Positions 26,643 to 34,610 are shown, counted from the stretch's first letter. The stretch is 64,000 nt of DNA from Psychrobacter aquimaris (GCF_016107525.1 NZ_JABASR010000001.1:372001-436000), one strand, 5' to 3'. Translations and numbers: made by a program. Notes: a model not told the origin generated them from the sequence alone.

Positions 26643-27552
26643 TGGACACCTCATCTAAACATTCACGCGCATTACCAATAGCAGCTCGCAACTTGATATT
26701 TTCGCTAGCCAAGTTCTGAACCTTTTGCCGTAGGGTAATTAGTTCCTGCTGGTAATTTCTACCCGCAGCCTCATGCTTGTAACTGACTGCGCTTGGCTCA
26801 ACCACTTTAAACTCAATAACCCAAACCCAAGGGTTATACTCCCAAACAACATCGTCGTCTTGATGTTTATCATCCCAGTGACGAGAGAATACAATTTGGG
26901 CAACTGATAGGGGTTGGTCACGTAGACGCGCACCAATATCAAAATGATGAACACCTTCTGCTACTGCATCAGCATGTGATGTATTTTGCACACGCTCAAT
27001 GCGAATATTAGTTGCTTCTAAAAGCAAACGACTTGCCCAACGTGGCATTGCGCTAGCGTTACGCCAATACGGTAGGTCTTGAGGGTTGCTAAAATCGAAT
27101 CGATCAGCGCCAGGTACGCAAGGTACACCACGATCTATCAATTCCTGTGCTACCTCAAGCGGATAATCGTCATTGGGATTTGTCTCCATCTCCTCTTCGG
27201 TTAAATAGTTGTAAGAAGCAGAGTAGCCGTCTTTATACTCAATCTTTACCTCGCCATCTTCAAAAGCCCAGCTAATAGGTCTGTGTTTTTCTTGCACCCA
27301 AATCCTATCGCCAACCTTGAATGGTGCAACCTTACTACCTACAGCCCTCCGCTGCATCGCATCAAAGAAAGGTTTGTCTGATTTAGAGTGGACGGATACA
27401 CGTACATCGTTATCTTCCCACTCCCAGTAACCTTGTGAGTTAATGTAAGGCTGTGAAGACAAAGGCACCCTATACTGCGTCTTATCACCTGCCAGCACTG
27501 CGTTGACTTCTTGCGCCGTTAAAGCTATTGGACGTTCTTTTGTATTAATCAT
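26632..27552 (-). CDS. ASCH/PUA-like phage protein with C-terminal coiled coil
   Basis: 306 residues. It opens with ERPIALTAQEVNAVLAGDKTQ, the usual start of the ASCH-like phage proteins often labelled 'morphogenetic' in coliphages, followed by PFKVGDRIWVQEKHR, their most conserved motif (G-D-x-(I/L)-W-V-(R/Q)-E). The fold is predicted to bind RNA or modified nucleotides. Residues 265-300 form a heptad-rich coiled coil. The 'morphogenetic' label has little support; an RNA-related or nucleic-acid role is the better guess. Confidence 0.65.
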   Translation of the reverse strand: MINTKERPIALTAQEVNAVLAGDKTQYRVPLSSQPYINSQGYWEWEDNDVRVSVHSKSDKPFFDAMQRRAVGSKVAPFKVGDRIWVQEKHRPISWAFEDGEVKIEYKDGYSASYNYLTEEEMETNPNDDYPLEVAQELIDRGVPCVPGADRFDFSNPQDLPYWRNASAMPRWASRLLLEATNIRIERVQNTSHADAVAEGVHHFDIGARLRDQPLSVAQIVFSRHWDDKHQDDDVVWEYNPWVWVIEFKVVEPSAVSYKHEAAGRNYQQELITLRQKVQNLASENIKLRAAIGNARECLDEVSNAN

Positions 27553-27554
27553 GA

Positions 27555-28337
27555 TTATCGCTCCATACCTGACACATTAGGGTTGATACTAGTGATTAGC
27601 GCTTGACGACAAGCCTCAACTAAATAAGGCTTATCTTTTATTGTTCTGACTACCCACTGCAAGAAGCCGCGATCTTTAGGGTCTTTTGCCATGTCAGCAA
27701 TTAGCTTGCCTCTATGATCATTACCTATTGGCATAATCTTAGGAATACGCGCTTGCTCACTAGCATTATGCAAATCTTGCATATTAGTTATGCTCCCGAC
27801 CTTGCATAGATAATCTAACAACCACAAAGTAAAGGTGACATCCCATCCAGCATTGTGAGCATGGCGGCAATATCGCTTAGCTGCTTTTTGGTCTATGTAA
27901 TAAAGGCAAGCACCTAAAGAGTGACTGTCTAGGCAAGGTATCAACTCACGTGCCAGCGCTTGAGTACAGATAGCCTTATACTGACTAACATCGACACCAG
28001 CGTTAGCAGCGACTTGGATGTCGAAATCTACGTTATGTCCAATGATGTAAGCCTCACCTTCAGGTAGGTGCTGCAGCACCACTTCTTTGTGACTTGGATA
28101 ACCGTCAACATCTTCAGGAGTGATGTGACTGACCGCCATAGCACCGTAGCTAATAACGCGATCAGGTCTACAATCAATAGTAGGGCTGCTGATATTTGTC
28201 TCGCCGTAGTGGTAATAATCATCCGTTGATATAACGCCATCGATAAACTTGACGTGGTAATACCCAAGCTGTGTCGCTTCCGCTTCTTTGCTCACGTCGG
28301 TTGCTTCAAAATCTATAATCATTGCTGGCGTGTTCAT
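27555..28337 (-). CDS. DEDDh 3'-5' exonuclease (DnaQ-like / exodeoxyribonuclease X-like)
   Basis: 260 residues. Three exonuclease motifs are visible: ExoI IIDFEATD (Asp-x-Glu, residues 7-14), ExoII GHNVDFDIQ (near 97-105) and ExoIII HNAGWDVTFT (near 157-166). This is the DEDDh type that removes nucleotides from 3' ends of DNA using two metals. A C-terminal extension beyond 200 ends in KDPKDRGFLQWV. Its place in the early operon with a RecA-like ATPase suggests a part in phage recombination or end processing. It starts four bases inside the upstream gene. Confidence 0.82.
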   Translation of the reverse strand: MNTPAMIIDFEATDVSKEAEATQLGYYHVKFIDGVISTDDYYHYGETNISSPTIDCRPDRVISYGAMAVSHITPEDVDGYPSHKEVVLQHLPEGEAYIIGHNVDFDIQVAANAGVDVSQYKAICTQALARELIPCLDSHSLGACLYYIDQKAAKRYCRHAHNAGWDVTFTLWLLDYLCKVGSITNMQDLHNASEQARIPKIMPIGNDHRGKLIADMAKDPKDRGFLQWVVRTIKDKPYLVEACRQALITSINPNVSGMER

Positions 28338-28762
28338 TTTTTATCATCCTTATTATTCTTCAGTACAAGATTAGCGATAACCCCAAGCTCTACCATTGTC
28401 AGCAACCGTAATGGGTTAGGGCTAATCTGGTTAATAGCGCTCTTTATTTCATACGTGAGTTTTAGTTTATCTTCTTCATACTCGTAACAATCAATACTGG
28501 CGTATAAGGTTAAGTGGGAATTAAAGGTGTCTGCCTCACGCTTTGAGTCAATATAAAATCTTCTACGGGCAAACTCCTTCAGCAAAAAGTACCTATTACC
28601 AACCCTTTCAACAGTCACAATTCTAGTGATAGGCGGCGCGTTTCTTTGGCGCTCTGTTAGGAACATTCGCTGGCCAACAATAGGTTTTTTCTTTAGGAAT
28701 GACTGCTGGCGCTCTTCCATTAGATCGTTGGCAAAGTCTGACATTCCTTTGAGGTCGCTCAT
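28334..28762 (-). CDS. Unrecognised phage early protein
   Basis: 142 residues from ATG 28762, whose ATGA overlaps the stop of the upstream gene; another ATG lies five codons earlier. Basic N-terminal third (GQRMFLTERQRNAPPITR), then a beta-rich middle with repeated aromatic residues (RYFLLKEFARRRFY) that could form a small barrel, and a hydrophobic helix near the end. Translationally coupled to both neighbours. No function recognised. Confidence 0.65.
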   Translation of the reverse strand: MSDLKGMSDFANDLMEERQQSFLKKKPIVGQRMFLTERQRNAPPITRIVTVERVGNRYFLLKEFARRRFYIDSKREADTFNSHLTLYASIDCYEYEEDKLKLTYEIKSAINQISPNPLRLLTMVELGVIANLVLKNNKDDKK

Positions 28763-29280
28763 ACCATCTCTTCCCATAAGTAGTCATAATCAAATGGCTT
28801 AACCAACCCCATGATTGGCACTTTCTTTTTCTGCTTCGCCTTGAGTGCTTCCACATCAATCTCCTTTGGAAACTTAGTCATATCCTTTTGCGCTCGAATA
28901 ATGACGTAGGACTCTTTTAGATTCATAAGGCCACTACCATTGCGTGCTGCGTCACATGCCATGTTTGCGGCATCCGGTATCGTTTCACGACCACCATAGC
29001 TTTGATATTCGATAGTCGCACAATATCGTTTACCGTCATTCATAAAGACATGCGCTGTCACAACGAATATGCGCGGCTCATTCATGATCTTTTTGCGCAT
29101 CTTGCGGCTCACCCAATCACCTTCGTACTCAGTGTGAATCCTAACTTCATCACTGGTGAATGAGTTGTTGAGGGGAACGCGCATAAAGCCTTCGTACATT
29201 TCAGGCTTGCCAGCGCTGGCTTGATTAACTTTCTTTTGCGCCACCTTCTTGCGCTTGTCGCGGTTTTTAGTCTTTGCCAT
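28759..29280 (-). CDS. Unrecognised basic phage early protein
   Basis: 173 residues. The Lys/Arg-rich first 20 residues (KNRDKRKKVAQKK) suggest contact with nucleic acid. The central part is beta-rich with EYEGDWVSRKMRKK and YQSYGGRETIPDAANMACDAA. No family is recognised. A small gap of nine bases separates it from the upstream gene. Confidence 0.65.
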   Translation of the reverse strand: MAKTKNRDKRKKVAQKKVNQASAGKPEMYEGFMRVPLNNSFTSDEVRIHTEYEGDWVSRKMRKKIMNEPRIFVVTAHVFMNDGKRYCATIEYQSYGGRETIPDAANMACDAARNGSGLMNLKESYVIIRAQKDMTKFPKEIDVEALKAKQKKKVPIMGLVKPFDYDYLWEEMV

Positions 29281-29289
29281 AATTAGCTC

Positions 29290-29703
29290 CTATGCGAACA
29301 TATCCATTTGATTATCTGACACATCGTTTTGACTAACTTTTTTCAATGTTTTGAAGATAGCCTGTAAGTCGCTCTGTTCAAGCCATGCGCAATTGGTTAG
29401 AAGGTTTACTTTAACCTTCGACAAGGCGTTATCGACTATATGTATGTTTTTAAGATAATCATTTTTTGATATCAAGTAGTGCTCTTGCTCTTCGCTATAC
29501 CAACTACTACTAAAATAGCGCCATAAAGAAACCCTGACAGTGGCGTCGTCATAGACATGAAAGTACAGATCGTACTTATAATTAGTGGTTGGGATATGAA
29601 GCAACTTGCTGCCTCTTTTAAAAGGTGGTTTATTGAAGAGTATTAAGTGATTAAAATTCGAGCATTGCGCCAATTGGTCATCGCTGATATCTCTCATAAT
29701 CAT
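29290..29703 (-). CDS. Unrecognised phage early protein
   Basis: 137 residues, rich in aromatic residues (KYDLYFHVYDD, LWRYFSSSWYSEE), ending in a DNQMDMFA tail that resembles the QxxLF/DMFA-type clamp-binding peptides of DNA metabolism proteins. A beta-clamp contact is therefore conceivable, as inference only. It is the first gene after a 163-bp gap that has no gene, and its start carries one copy of the repeated CTACTACGGA element. Confidence 0.6.
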   Translation of the reverse strand: MIMRDISDDQLAQCSNFNHLILFNKPPFKRGSKLLHIPTTNYKYDLYFHVYDDATVRVSLWRYFSSSWYSEEQEHYLISKNDYLKNIHIVDNALSKVKVNLLTNCAWLEQSDLQAIFKTLKKVSQNDVSDNQMDMFA

Positions 29704-29706
29704 TCT

Positions 29707-29716
29707 TCCGTAGTAG
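29707..29716 (-). repeat. CTACTACGGA element, copy 1
   Basis: Ten-base repeat containing the GGA ribosome site, directly before the ATG at 29703. Same element at 32903, 34102 and 43483. Confidence 0.55.
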
Positions 29717-29866
29717 ATAAAATAGGGGTTTAGGTCGATAGTCGTTCTTGCAGACTATCCCTGCGTCGTCGCCTTGGAGCGCCTGATCTCAGACACGCTT
29801 TTTTTGAGCCATCACCTCACCAACTAGCTGATACAAGTTACCTAAACGATTGATGGTTGATTGGCG

Positions 29867-30700
29867 TTAAGCTGTGAAGGTACCAACGTAGATAGGCAGA
29901 TCACTAGGCAATAACGCCTTCACCATTTCAACAAAGCGATCAGCCGCGTCATTAAGCTGCTTGGTCTGGCCAATAATGCGGAGACTAAAACCCAAATTGT
30001 CACTGTCAGCAATGACTGCAACACGCGCTGTCACCTTAACTTTTGGTAGATCTTCGTATAACGATGTTTCCATGTGAATGAAACGTGGCAATCGAATAGA
30101 TGAATCTGCTTCAATTCTTTCCATTGCAGACTTGGTGGAGCTTAGATCACCGACGTTGCTAGTCATCTCACCTGCGGACTTAACTGTCACACTACGAAAA
30201 GCTTTTAGTGCGTGACTAAAACTCATGTCACTAAGCTCGTCACTGTCTTCATCGCTATCACTAAAAGTCAGACAATGTGCGTAGTCTTGAATAAAATCTA
30301 CAATGTTGCGCTGGCTGGTACGACCAAGATTGCTTAGCGCTTTAAATTCATCAGTGATTGGTAGCTTTAGCAAGGCAGTGTCGTCAGCGTGACCAGCGAC
30401 TTCTTCGTCGCCTAAGTTAAAGATAGCCTGACAAATTAAGAAGTCTTGATTGGTATTATCGATAAAGCATTTATCTGCGGTATTGCGATCAGCGACGTAC
30501 TCTGCAAAAGCAGCGCTTGATTTGGTATTGAAGCGGCCACGGAAGCGGTTGCGGTTCTCTTGATGCTTCTCAGTGTCTTCTAATCGATAACCTTCTGGCA
30601 CAGTCACCAAAGATGAGGCCTTGTTATTTTTTAGCTGCATGTCATTTTGACGAGCCAATTCAGCGACGGTTTGAGCAACGTTTTTATCTGTACTAGGCAT
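29867..30700 (-). CDS. DUF2303 family phage protein (YfdQ-like)
   Basis: 277 residues. VPEGYRLEDTEKHQENRNRFRG, then SSAAFAEYV, is the N-terminal hallmark of the DUF2303/YfdQ family carried by many temperate phages. The C-terminal half is beta-rich and ends in LPIYVGTFTA. The family's role is not established; it is regularly found in early operons beside recombination genes, as here with the Sak4-like ATPase. An Asp/Glu-rich stretch (SDSDEDSDELSD, near 150) is notable. Confidence 0.8.
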   Translation of the reverse strand: MPSTDKNVAQTVAELARQNDMQLKNNKASSLVTVPEGYRLEDTEKHQENRNRFRGRFNTKSSAAFAEYVADRNTADKCFIDNTNQDFLICQAIFNLGDEEVAGHADDTALLKLPITDEFKALSNLGRTSQRNIVDFIQDYAHCLTFSDSDEDSDELSDMSFSHALKAFRSVTVKSAGEMTSNVGDLSSTKSAMERIEADSSIRLPRFIHMETSLYEDLPKVKVTARVAVIADSDNLGFSLRIIGQTKQLNDAADRFVEMVKALLPSDLPIYVGTFTA

Positions 30701-30750
30701 GGGTAATACTCCGTTTGATTGGTTGGGTTGTTTGATTTTTCTAATAAATG

Positions 30751-30775
30751 AACTGTCCGGAATATCCGGACAGTT
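30751..30775. repeat. Perfect 11-bp inverted repeat between two early genes
   Basis: AACTGTCCGGA / TCCGGACAGTT with a three-base loop. No T tract on either strand, so it is not a usual terminator; it could be an RNA-processing or stability hairpin, or a protein site, in the 92-bp gap before the DUF2303 gene. Confidence 0.7.
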
Positions 30776-30792
30776 GCTAGGGATGGATTGAG

Positions 30793-31128
30793 TTAGCTAT
30801 CGGCGTTCTGCTTGAAGATATCGCCTTGATGTTCAGGGAAGGTTGATAACTGACCACCGCGACCGACATACATCAATGTGTCACCTGGTGTACTTTCAGA
30901 GCGGAAGCCCTTGCGTGCTTTTGGCGCTTTATAACTCAGTTGGTAATCAAGCTCGACCTGACTGATGTTTTTAGAAGGTGCCATCTTGATCTTAAGAGTG
31001 ATCTCACCTTTGTCTTCATGGGCGATTACGCTTTCAGCGACATCAGATAATGCGTGGCCAATTTGCTTGGCAAGTACGCCAGCATTTACTTCACCAATGA
31101 AGTTTTCTACGTTCGTTTGAATAGTCAT
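30793..31128 (-). CDS. Unrecognised phage early protein
   Basis: 111 residues. NVENFIGEVNAGVLAKQIGHAL, then a beta-strand pair with GEITLKIKMAPS and QVELDYQLSYKAPK, ending in a Gly/Arg-containing tail (MYVGRGGQLS). Acidic/basic balance suggests a soluble protein. It sits between the RecA-like ATPase and the DUF2303 gene, a spot that often carries recombination accessory proteins; function not recognised. Confidence 0.65.
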   Translation of the reverse strand: MTIQTNVENFIGEVNAGVLAKQIGHALSDVAESVIAHEDKGEITLKIKMAPSKNISQVELDYQLSYKAPKARKGFRSESTPGDTLMYVGRGGQLSTFPEHQGDIFKQNADS

Positions 31129-31244
31129 TTTGATATTTCCTTGTGGGTTGGGTTTTTATTACGGTTGACATGCTTATTGAACGATCAGATTAAAACCGAC
31201 CGTCGTGAAAAGAAGAAAATGGTTATATATTTCTTTGGTTTAAT

Positions 31245-32150
31245 TTAAGCCGCCTGTTGATTGTTATTAACTGTCTGGCTTGGTTGAGCTTGCATTGCCT
31301 GCCAGTCAATAACCTTCGTCAATCTATCGGCTACTGACTCATAATTCTTAGACAAGACTCTCGACAAATCGGGCTGTTCTCTTTGAATTTTTGCGCGAGC
31401 TCTTTCGTCAGTTATCGTGGCAAACATATTGTTAAGCGTATTCAACTGTTCAGGAGTGACAAAGACCTCTTCAACACCATCCATGAGCCATGTCATTAAC
31501 GCCTCACCGATACCTTCGTCTAACACCAAGTGATCGCGTCCTTTGAAAACATGAGTGCGATCCTTACTGACTGCCGCGCCATTGGTTTCATGGTCAATAT
31601 CAATCACCGTGGTAAATTCATACTCAATGCCGTCACGCATTTCCGTCTTCATGCCAAGCTTGACTACTTTTTTACGGCCATTAACTTCAACCTGAGCCGT
31701 TTCTGTCTTGGCTCGCATGGTGGTAATAATATGAACATCACTTTGAATGAGGCACTGAATGAGTGCGTCATATCGTGGTGTTACCTTGCTCCAAGCAGCC
31801 CAGCTATTACCCTTAAAGGTTTTTTCTGCAACCTTATCAATCTCTGCTTTGCAGAAAGTCCAAACATGACTGAGGCTGTCTACAATGACGATATCAAAAC
31901 CTTCTTGAGTGGCATCCTTAATCGCCTTTATATAAGCTTCAGGACTGTGATCGCTTAGACTAATAGACGAGAAGTCAAACTCGCTTGCATAAAGGCTGGA
32001 TGAGTCATTCTCAGTATCAATCACTGCGATGTTGCCGCCCATGCCTGTTGCTATCCGTAGAGCGCTGTAAGTTTTACCGCAACCTGATACACCAGCAAGT
32101 GCAAGCCGTAGCTTCGCTTTCTTACGTTCTGCTTTAGTGAAACGTGACAT
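31245..32150 (-). CDS. RecA-like ATPase, Sak4-type single-strand annealing/recombination protein candidate
   Basis: 301 residues. Walker A GVSGCGKTYSA (about 20-30), Walker B FDIVIVDSLSHVW (about 90-102) and an IITTMRAKTE strand follow the AAA_24/Sak4 pattern, a Rad51/RecA core without extra domains. Sak4-type proteins help anneal or pair single-stranded DNA in phage recombination. The last 80 residues form a helical tail ending in Gln/Asn-rich QTVNNNQQAA. Overlaps the upstream 61-residue gene by one base. It could be a more general phage nucleotide-binding protein. Confidence 0.72.
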   Translation of the reverse strand: MSRFTKAERKKAKLRLALAGVSGCGKTYSALRIATGMGGNIAVIDTENDSSSLYASEFDFSSISLSDHSPEAYIKAIKDATQEGFDIVIVDSLSHVWTFCKAEIDKVAEKTFKGNSWAAWSKVTPRYDALIQCLIQSDVHIITTMRAKTETAQVEVNGRKKVVKLGMKTEMRDGIEYEFTTVIDIDHETNGAAVSKDRTHVFKGRDHLVLDEGIGEALMTWLMDGVEEVFVTPEQLNTLNNMFATITDERARAKIQREQPDLSRVLSKNYESVADRLTKVIDWQAMQAQPSQTVNNNQQAA

Positions 32151-32335
32151 CAGATACTCTCCTCACTTTGACCAAACACGCTATCAAACTGCGCTAGCAT
32201 CTGGTCGATAACTGGTTGAGCTATTGCAAGCTCGCTCATACTAAGCTGAAGATCGCTGCTGATATTCTCAGCGTGCCAGCATTCTTCTTCTTGGTCGCGC
32301 CATTCCCAGCCTGCTTGTTGTTGGTAGTCACTCAT
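32150..32335 (-). CDS. Unrecognised small acidic phage protein
   Basis: 61 residues, acidic, with a Trp-rich start (YQQQAGWEWRDQEEECWH) and a helical second half. Start and stop overlap the neighbouring genes, which supports it as a real gene of the operon. No function recognised. Confidence 0.6.
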   Translation of the reverse strand: MSDYQQQAGWEWRDQEEECWHAENISSDLQLSMSELAIAQPVIDQMLAQFDSVFGQSEESI

Positions 32336-32598
32336 GACTTCCTCCCATATGCCTTGGCGATAACTGAGTTAGCATGAGCAGCGTTCTTAGCCTTCTCCGA
32401 TGCCTCATATTCCACGTCATCTAAATCAGCATCAAAATCACTGTCTTCGTAGTAACCTGCCAGCATCAACTTGTGACGCTCGACTTGTGAATCTTGATTG
32501 ACAAACTCGCTATCTACAGCGTTTGGAGCGACTGCGAAAGCAATGACCGACCATGTTCCAATGGCTGCCAGCAATAGGCTGGCTAGTAACTTATTCAC
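32332..32598 (-). CDS. Small membrane-anchored or exported phage protein
   Basis: 88 residues. An N-terminal hydrophobic helix (LLASLLLAAIGTWSVIAFAV, residues 4-23) acts as a signal or anchor, followed by an acidic segment (YYEDSDFDADLDDVEYE) and a basic, Ala-rich C-terminus. Overlaps both neighbours by four bases. The position of the bulk, outside the inner membrane, is inferred. Function unknown. Confidence 0.6.
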   Translation of the reverse strand: MNKLLASLLLAAIGTWSVIAFAVAPNAVDSEFVNQDSQVERHKLMLAGYYEDSDFDADLDDVEYEASEKAKNAAHANSVIAKAYGRKS

Positions 32599-32891
32599 AT
32601 CGCTCTCCTTAGATCGTCCATGGTTAGCGGCTTGCCAGTTTCATCAATCAGCACAGCGTAGAGGTGAGGTACACCCAAGTCAGATACGAATTGAGTGCCA
32701 TGAAAGCAGCAAATGAATGTGACGAATAATTTATCCATTGCGTCTTCATCGCTGATATCTGATACAGCACAAAGCATTAAGTTGTCTTGATGAGCACGTC
32801 CGGCTAAACCGTGCTTGGTTAATTCCGAGCCTGAAAGCTCGATTGGGCTGGCTTGTGCGCCAGTATTGATTCGTTCTAATAAACGTGTCAT
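32595..32891 (-). CDS. Small protein of the GSELT/CAV family (copy 1 of 3 in this prophage)
   Basis: 98 residues. Its middle (SGSELTKHGLAG..., LMLCAVSDISDEDAMDKL) and the later AVLIDETGKPLT align with the two plus-strand proteins at 34729-34980 and 35228-35473: shared GS(E/S)LT(R/K), a CAV strand, then S(D/E)(E/Q)(D/E)AM. This copy has an extra N-terminal 18 residues and is in the lytic-side operon, whereas the others lie in the immunity region. No known family is recognised. Confidence 0.65.
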   Translation of the reverse strand: MTRLLERINTGAQASPIELSGSELTKHGLAGRAHQDNLMLCAVSDISDEDAMDKLFVTFICCFHGTQFVSDLGVPHLYAVLIDETGKPLTMDDLRRAM

Positions 32892-32902
32892 AATTTACTC
32901 GC

Positions 32903-32912
32903 TCCGTAGTAG
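32903..32912 (-). repeat. CTACTACGGA element, copy 2
   Basis: Upstream of the ATG at 32891, spaced 11 bases from it; the GGAG part is the likely ribosome site. Confidence 0.55.
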
Positions 32913-32920
32913 AGTATTAC

Positions 32921-32951
32921 GCCCCATTCAGTCCAACCTGATTGGGGCTTT
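32921..32951. terminator. Hairpin between early genes, possible rightward-facing terminator
   Basis: GCCCCA-TT-CAG / CTG-ATT-GGGGC stem; TTTT follows on the plus strand only. In the leftward operon it would act as an RNA hairpin in the gap before the 32595-32891 gene. Confidence 0.45.
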
Positions 32952-32952
32952 T

Positions 32953-33126
32953 CTATGCCTGATTGTTGACGTTAAGTTCTTTGAGTAGCGCGTCTGCGTG
33001 CTTTACTGCCGACCCTGCTATCTGAACGCTATTCACTTTCTTGCCAGCGTTTGCCTGAATAAGACCTTGCATGGCTGCCGCTGCTATCTGGTCGCGTCGG
33101 CTTAACTGTTCTGTTTTGGTTCCCAA
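32953..33126 (-). CDS. Small phage protein with TTG start
   Basis: 57 residues. It starts at TTG 33126, seven bases after a clear GGAG. The sequence (SRRDQIAAAAMQGLIQANAG, then AVKHADALLKEL) follows the pattern of short phage early proteins with an (R/E)DxIAxAAMQGL(L/I)xN motif, seen in many temperate phages and of unknown role. Predicted helical. Confidence 0.6.
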   Translation of the reverse strand: MGTKTEQLSRRDQIAAAAMQGLIQANAGKKVNSVQIAGSAVKHADALLKELNVNNQA

Positions 33127-33199
33127 GATTGACTCCTTTTTTGATTGAGAGAGTTGTTACGAGATAGACGACTGCGAGCAATCGGCTATGTTGTAATAA

Positions 33200-33394
33200 C
33201 TAATCTTCTTCAAGAATGTTCCGACCTACAAATACCTGTACCTGCATGCCGTTTTTTAGAGTAAAGCCATGCTTCATCTCAACGCTTTCACAGAACTCAG
33301 GCAGTCTCTTTTCTTGTTCAATCACTTCATCTGCCCAACTCTCTAAAACTTTATGAAACGGGCTTTCCGTGGTTACTTTTTCTTTTTCACTCAT
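33200..33394 (-). CDS. Unrecognised small phage protein
   Basis: 64 residues, acidic helical N-terminal half (FHKVLESWADEVIEQEKRLP) and a beta-hairpin C-terminus (GFTLKNGMQVQVFVGRN). It starts within the last four bases of the upstream gene. No function recognised. Confidence 0.6.
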   Translation of the reverse strand: MSEKEKVTTESPFHKVLESWADEVIEQEKRLPEFCESVEMKHGFTLKNGMQVQVFVGRNILEED

Positions 33395-33630
33395 AAATCA
33401 CCTTTAAATTTTGAGTCTATCTCAAACGCTCGTAGCGCAACATATAAACGCTTGGGTATGTCTGTTGTCTTCTGCTGACCGTTTGACTCGGTGATGAACT
33501 GGTAATGGTCAGTACGCTTGGTTGAGCTATTTCCAGTCTCAAAATTCACCTTCTTTTGCACTGATTGGTAATGCTTAATTTTTACGATCATTCCATCGGA
33601 CAGCTTTTTTATGATGGTTTCTACGCTCAT
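33391..33630 (-). CDS. Unrecognised small basic phage protein
   Basis: 79 residues, Lys-rich, with a beta-type pattern (GMIVKIKHYQSVQKKVNFE and DHYQFITESNG). It overlaps the following gene by four bases and lies 10 bp after the 55-residue gene. No function recognised. Confidence 0.6.
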   Translation of the reverse strand: MSVETIIKKLSDGMIVKIKHYQSVQKKVNFETGNSSTKRTDHYQFITESNGQQKTTDIPKRLYVALRAFEIDSKFKGDL

Positions 33631-33640
33631 GCTTTTATCC

Positions 33641-33808
33641 TTATACCGTTACGCCAAGTGCGGCCTTTAAACGACTAAGTGCTAATTTCTCATTTTCCAT
33701 AGAGTGTCCTTTCGCAGTACCAATTTCGATAGTTACTTGGAGTGCACCAGTTGCGAGTATGAGATCCGATTGCTCAATTCCTACAGATTTGCTATTTGCT
33801 TCGCTCAT
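33641..33808 (-). CDS. Unrecognised 55-residue phage protein
   Basis: Starts at ATG 33808 with a perfect AGGAGG four bases upstream, and overlaps the end of the 95-residue gene by four bases. Residues 11-35 (IEQSDLILATGALQVTIEIG) look amphipathic; the last third is helical (NEKLALSRLKAALG). Too short for confident family assignment. Confidence 0.6.
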   Translation of the reverse strand: MSEANSKSVGIEQSDLILATGALQVTIEIGTAKGHSMENEKLALSRLKAALGVTV

Positions 33809-34092
33809 ACATCCTCCTGATCTTCTACCTCTGAAATATGGACCAGCTTGCCAGCGCCACCAATCTTGCCGTAAAGCACGTTGTTGTCGACAGGTAGTCC
33901 AGCACTGCGCATGGCGTAATCTAGGCAGGCAGGATTGCCATCACTGAACATCCAGCTTTTGCCAGCAACCAAATGCCAGTAGTCTTCAACGTGATATTCA
34001 CTACCGCCAACATGGACAGCATTGGCTTTAATCTTTACCGTCTTACCAGCTAGTGGTGAGCTTTCGGTGGATTTATCGTGATTAATATTCAT
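33805..34092 (-). CDS. Unrecognised phage early protein
   Basis: 95 residues. A beta-rich domain (GKTVKIKANAVHVGGSEYHVEDYWHLVAGKS is the core, residues 16-46) is followed by a short helix. The strand-rich start could form a KOW/SH3-like barrel, as inference. Its start carries a CTACTACGGA element. Second gene of the leftward operon. Confidence 0.62.
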   Translation of the reverse strand: MNINHDKSTESSPLAGKTVKIKANAVHVGGSEYHVEDYWHLVAGKSWMFSDGNPACLDYAMRSAGLPVDNNVLYGKIGGAGKLVHISEVEDQEDV

Positions 34093-34101
34093 ACTTATTC
34101 T

Positions 34102-34111
34102 TCCGTAGTAG
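34102..34111 (-). repeat. CTACTACGGA element, copy 3
   Basis: Nine bases before the ATG at 34092, with AGAA following the GGA. Confidence 0.55.
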
Positions 34112-34124
34112 TGGTCGTAGACCG

Positions 34125-34277
34125 TTATTTATCATTACGACTTGCTATCTCGTCGCTAATCTTTTCCATCAAAACGATATCGTGATAAGCATTGATATAA
34201 TTCGCTTGCTTTAACTCGACTCGCTCTCTCAAGCGCTTGAGCCGTAGTTGTAATTCGTCATCCGAATACTCTTTCAT
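34125..34277 (-). CDS. First gene of the leftward early operon, 50-residue helical protein
   Basis: ATG 34277 with AAGGAA upstream. Almost entirely helical and charged: DDELQLRLKRLRERVELKQ is a clear heptad-type segment, followed by a second helix (YHDIVLMEKISDEI). It is the first gene downstream of the left operator cluster, a slot often used by early regulatory or host-interaction proteins. Function unknown. Confidence 0.6.
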   Translation of the reverse strand: MKEYSDDELQLRLKRLRERVELKQANYINAYHDIVLMEKISDEIASRNDK

Positions 34278-34468
34278 ACGATTCCTTTTAGTTAACACGT
34301 CATAGCCAGCTGTGTTAAATAGTTGGCTATTTTTTATTAACTGCGCGTGTTTCCACGGCTGCCCATTGCGTCCTAAGCAATGCTTGTTTGGCTTTTTTAT
34401 CTGACAAGTTGTTAAATAGTTTTAGCGATTGCTCGCAGGGCGTTTGCCGTTTGGATGTGATGATATTA

Positions 34469-34536
34469 TCACGCCATGTGAAAATAAGTCAATATTAAAT
34501 ATCACATTACGTGATTTTATAAGTTTCATTATGTGA
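34469..34536. promoter_or_regulatory. Left operator cluster (OL-like) with 13-bp TCAC-n5-GTGA sites
   Basis: TCACGCCATGTGA (34469-34481), TCACATTACGTGA (34502-34514) and a weaker TTTCATTATGTGA (34524-34536). Two match the TCAC-n5-GTGA pattern of the sites beside the repressor gene at 40125-40216. They sit just upstream of the leftward early operon, so one repressor should silence both operons, as in lambda. Confidence 0.75.
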
Positions 34537-34552
34537 AAAAAATTGTAAAAAA

Positions 34553-34570
34553 ACCACCCGTTAAGGTGGT
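34553..34570 (-). terminator. Leftward terminator A of the immunity region
   Basis: ACCACC-CGTTAA-GGTGGT; the minus strand continues with TTTTTTT. It lies directly upstream of the left operators. Confidence 0.75.
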
Positions 34571-34610
34571 TTGGTGATAAAGTATTGTGAAATTAATTGT
34601 TAAAGGTCAC

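Noticed and set aside
29704..29866. Possible short gene in the gap between DUF2303 and the 29290 gene
   Set aside because: Only short frames are present; an in-frame extension past the DUF2303 stop of about 25 codons has no start or ribosome site of its own.
34308..34337. Hairpin with T tract in the leader of the leftward operon
   Set aside because: The T tract is on the plus strand, where no gene is transcribed toward it; noted only as part of the left control region.
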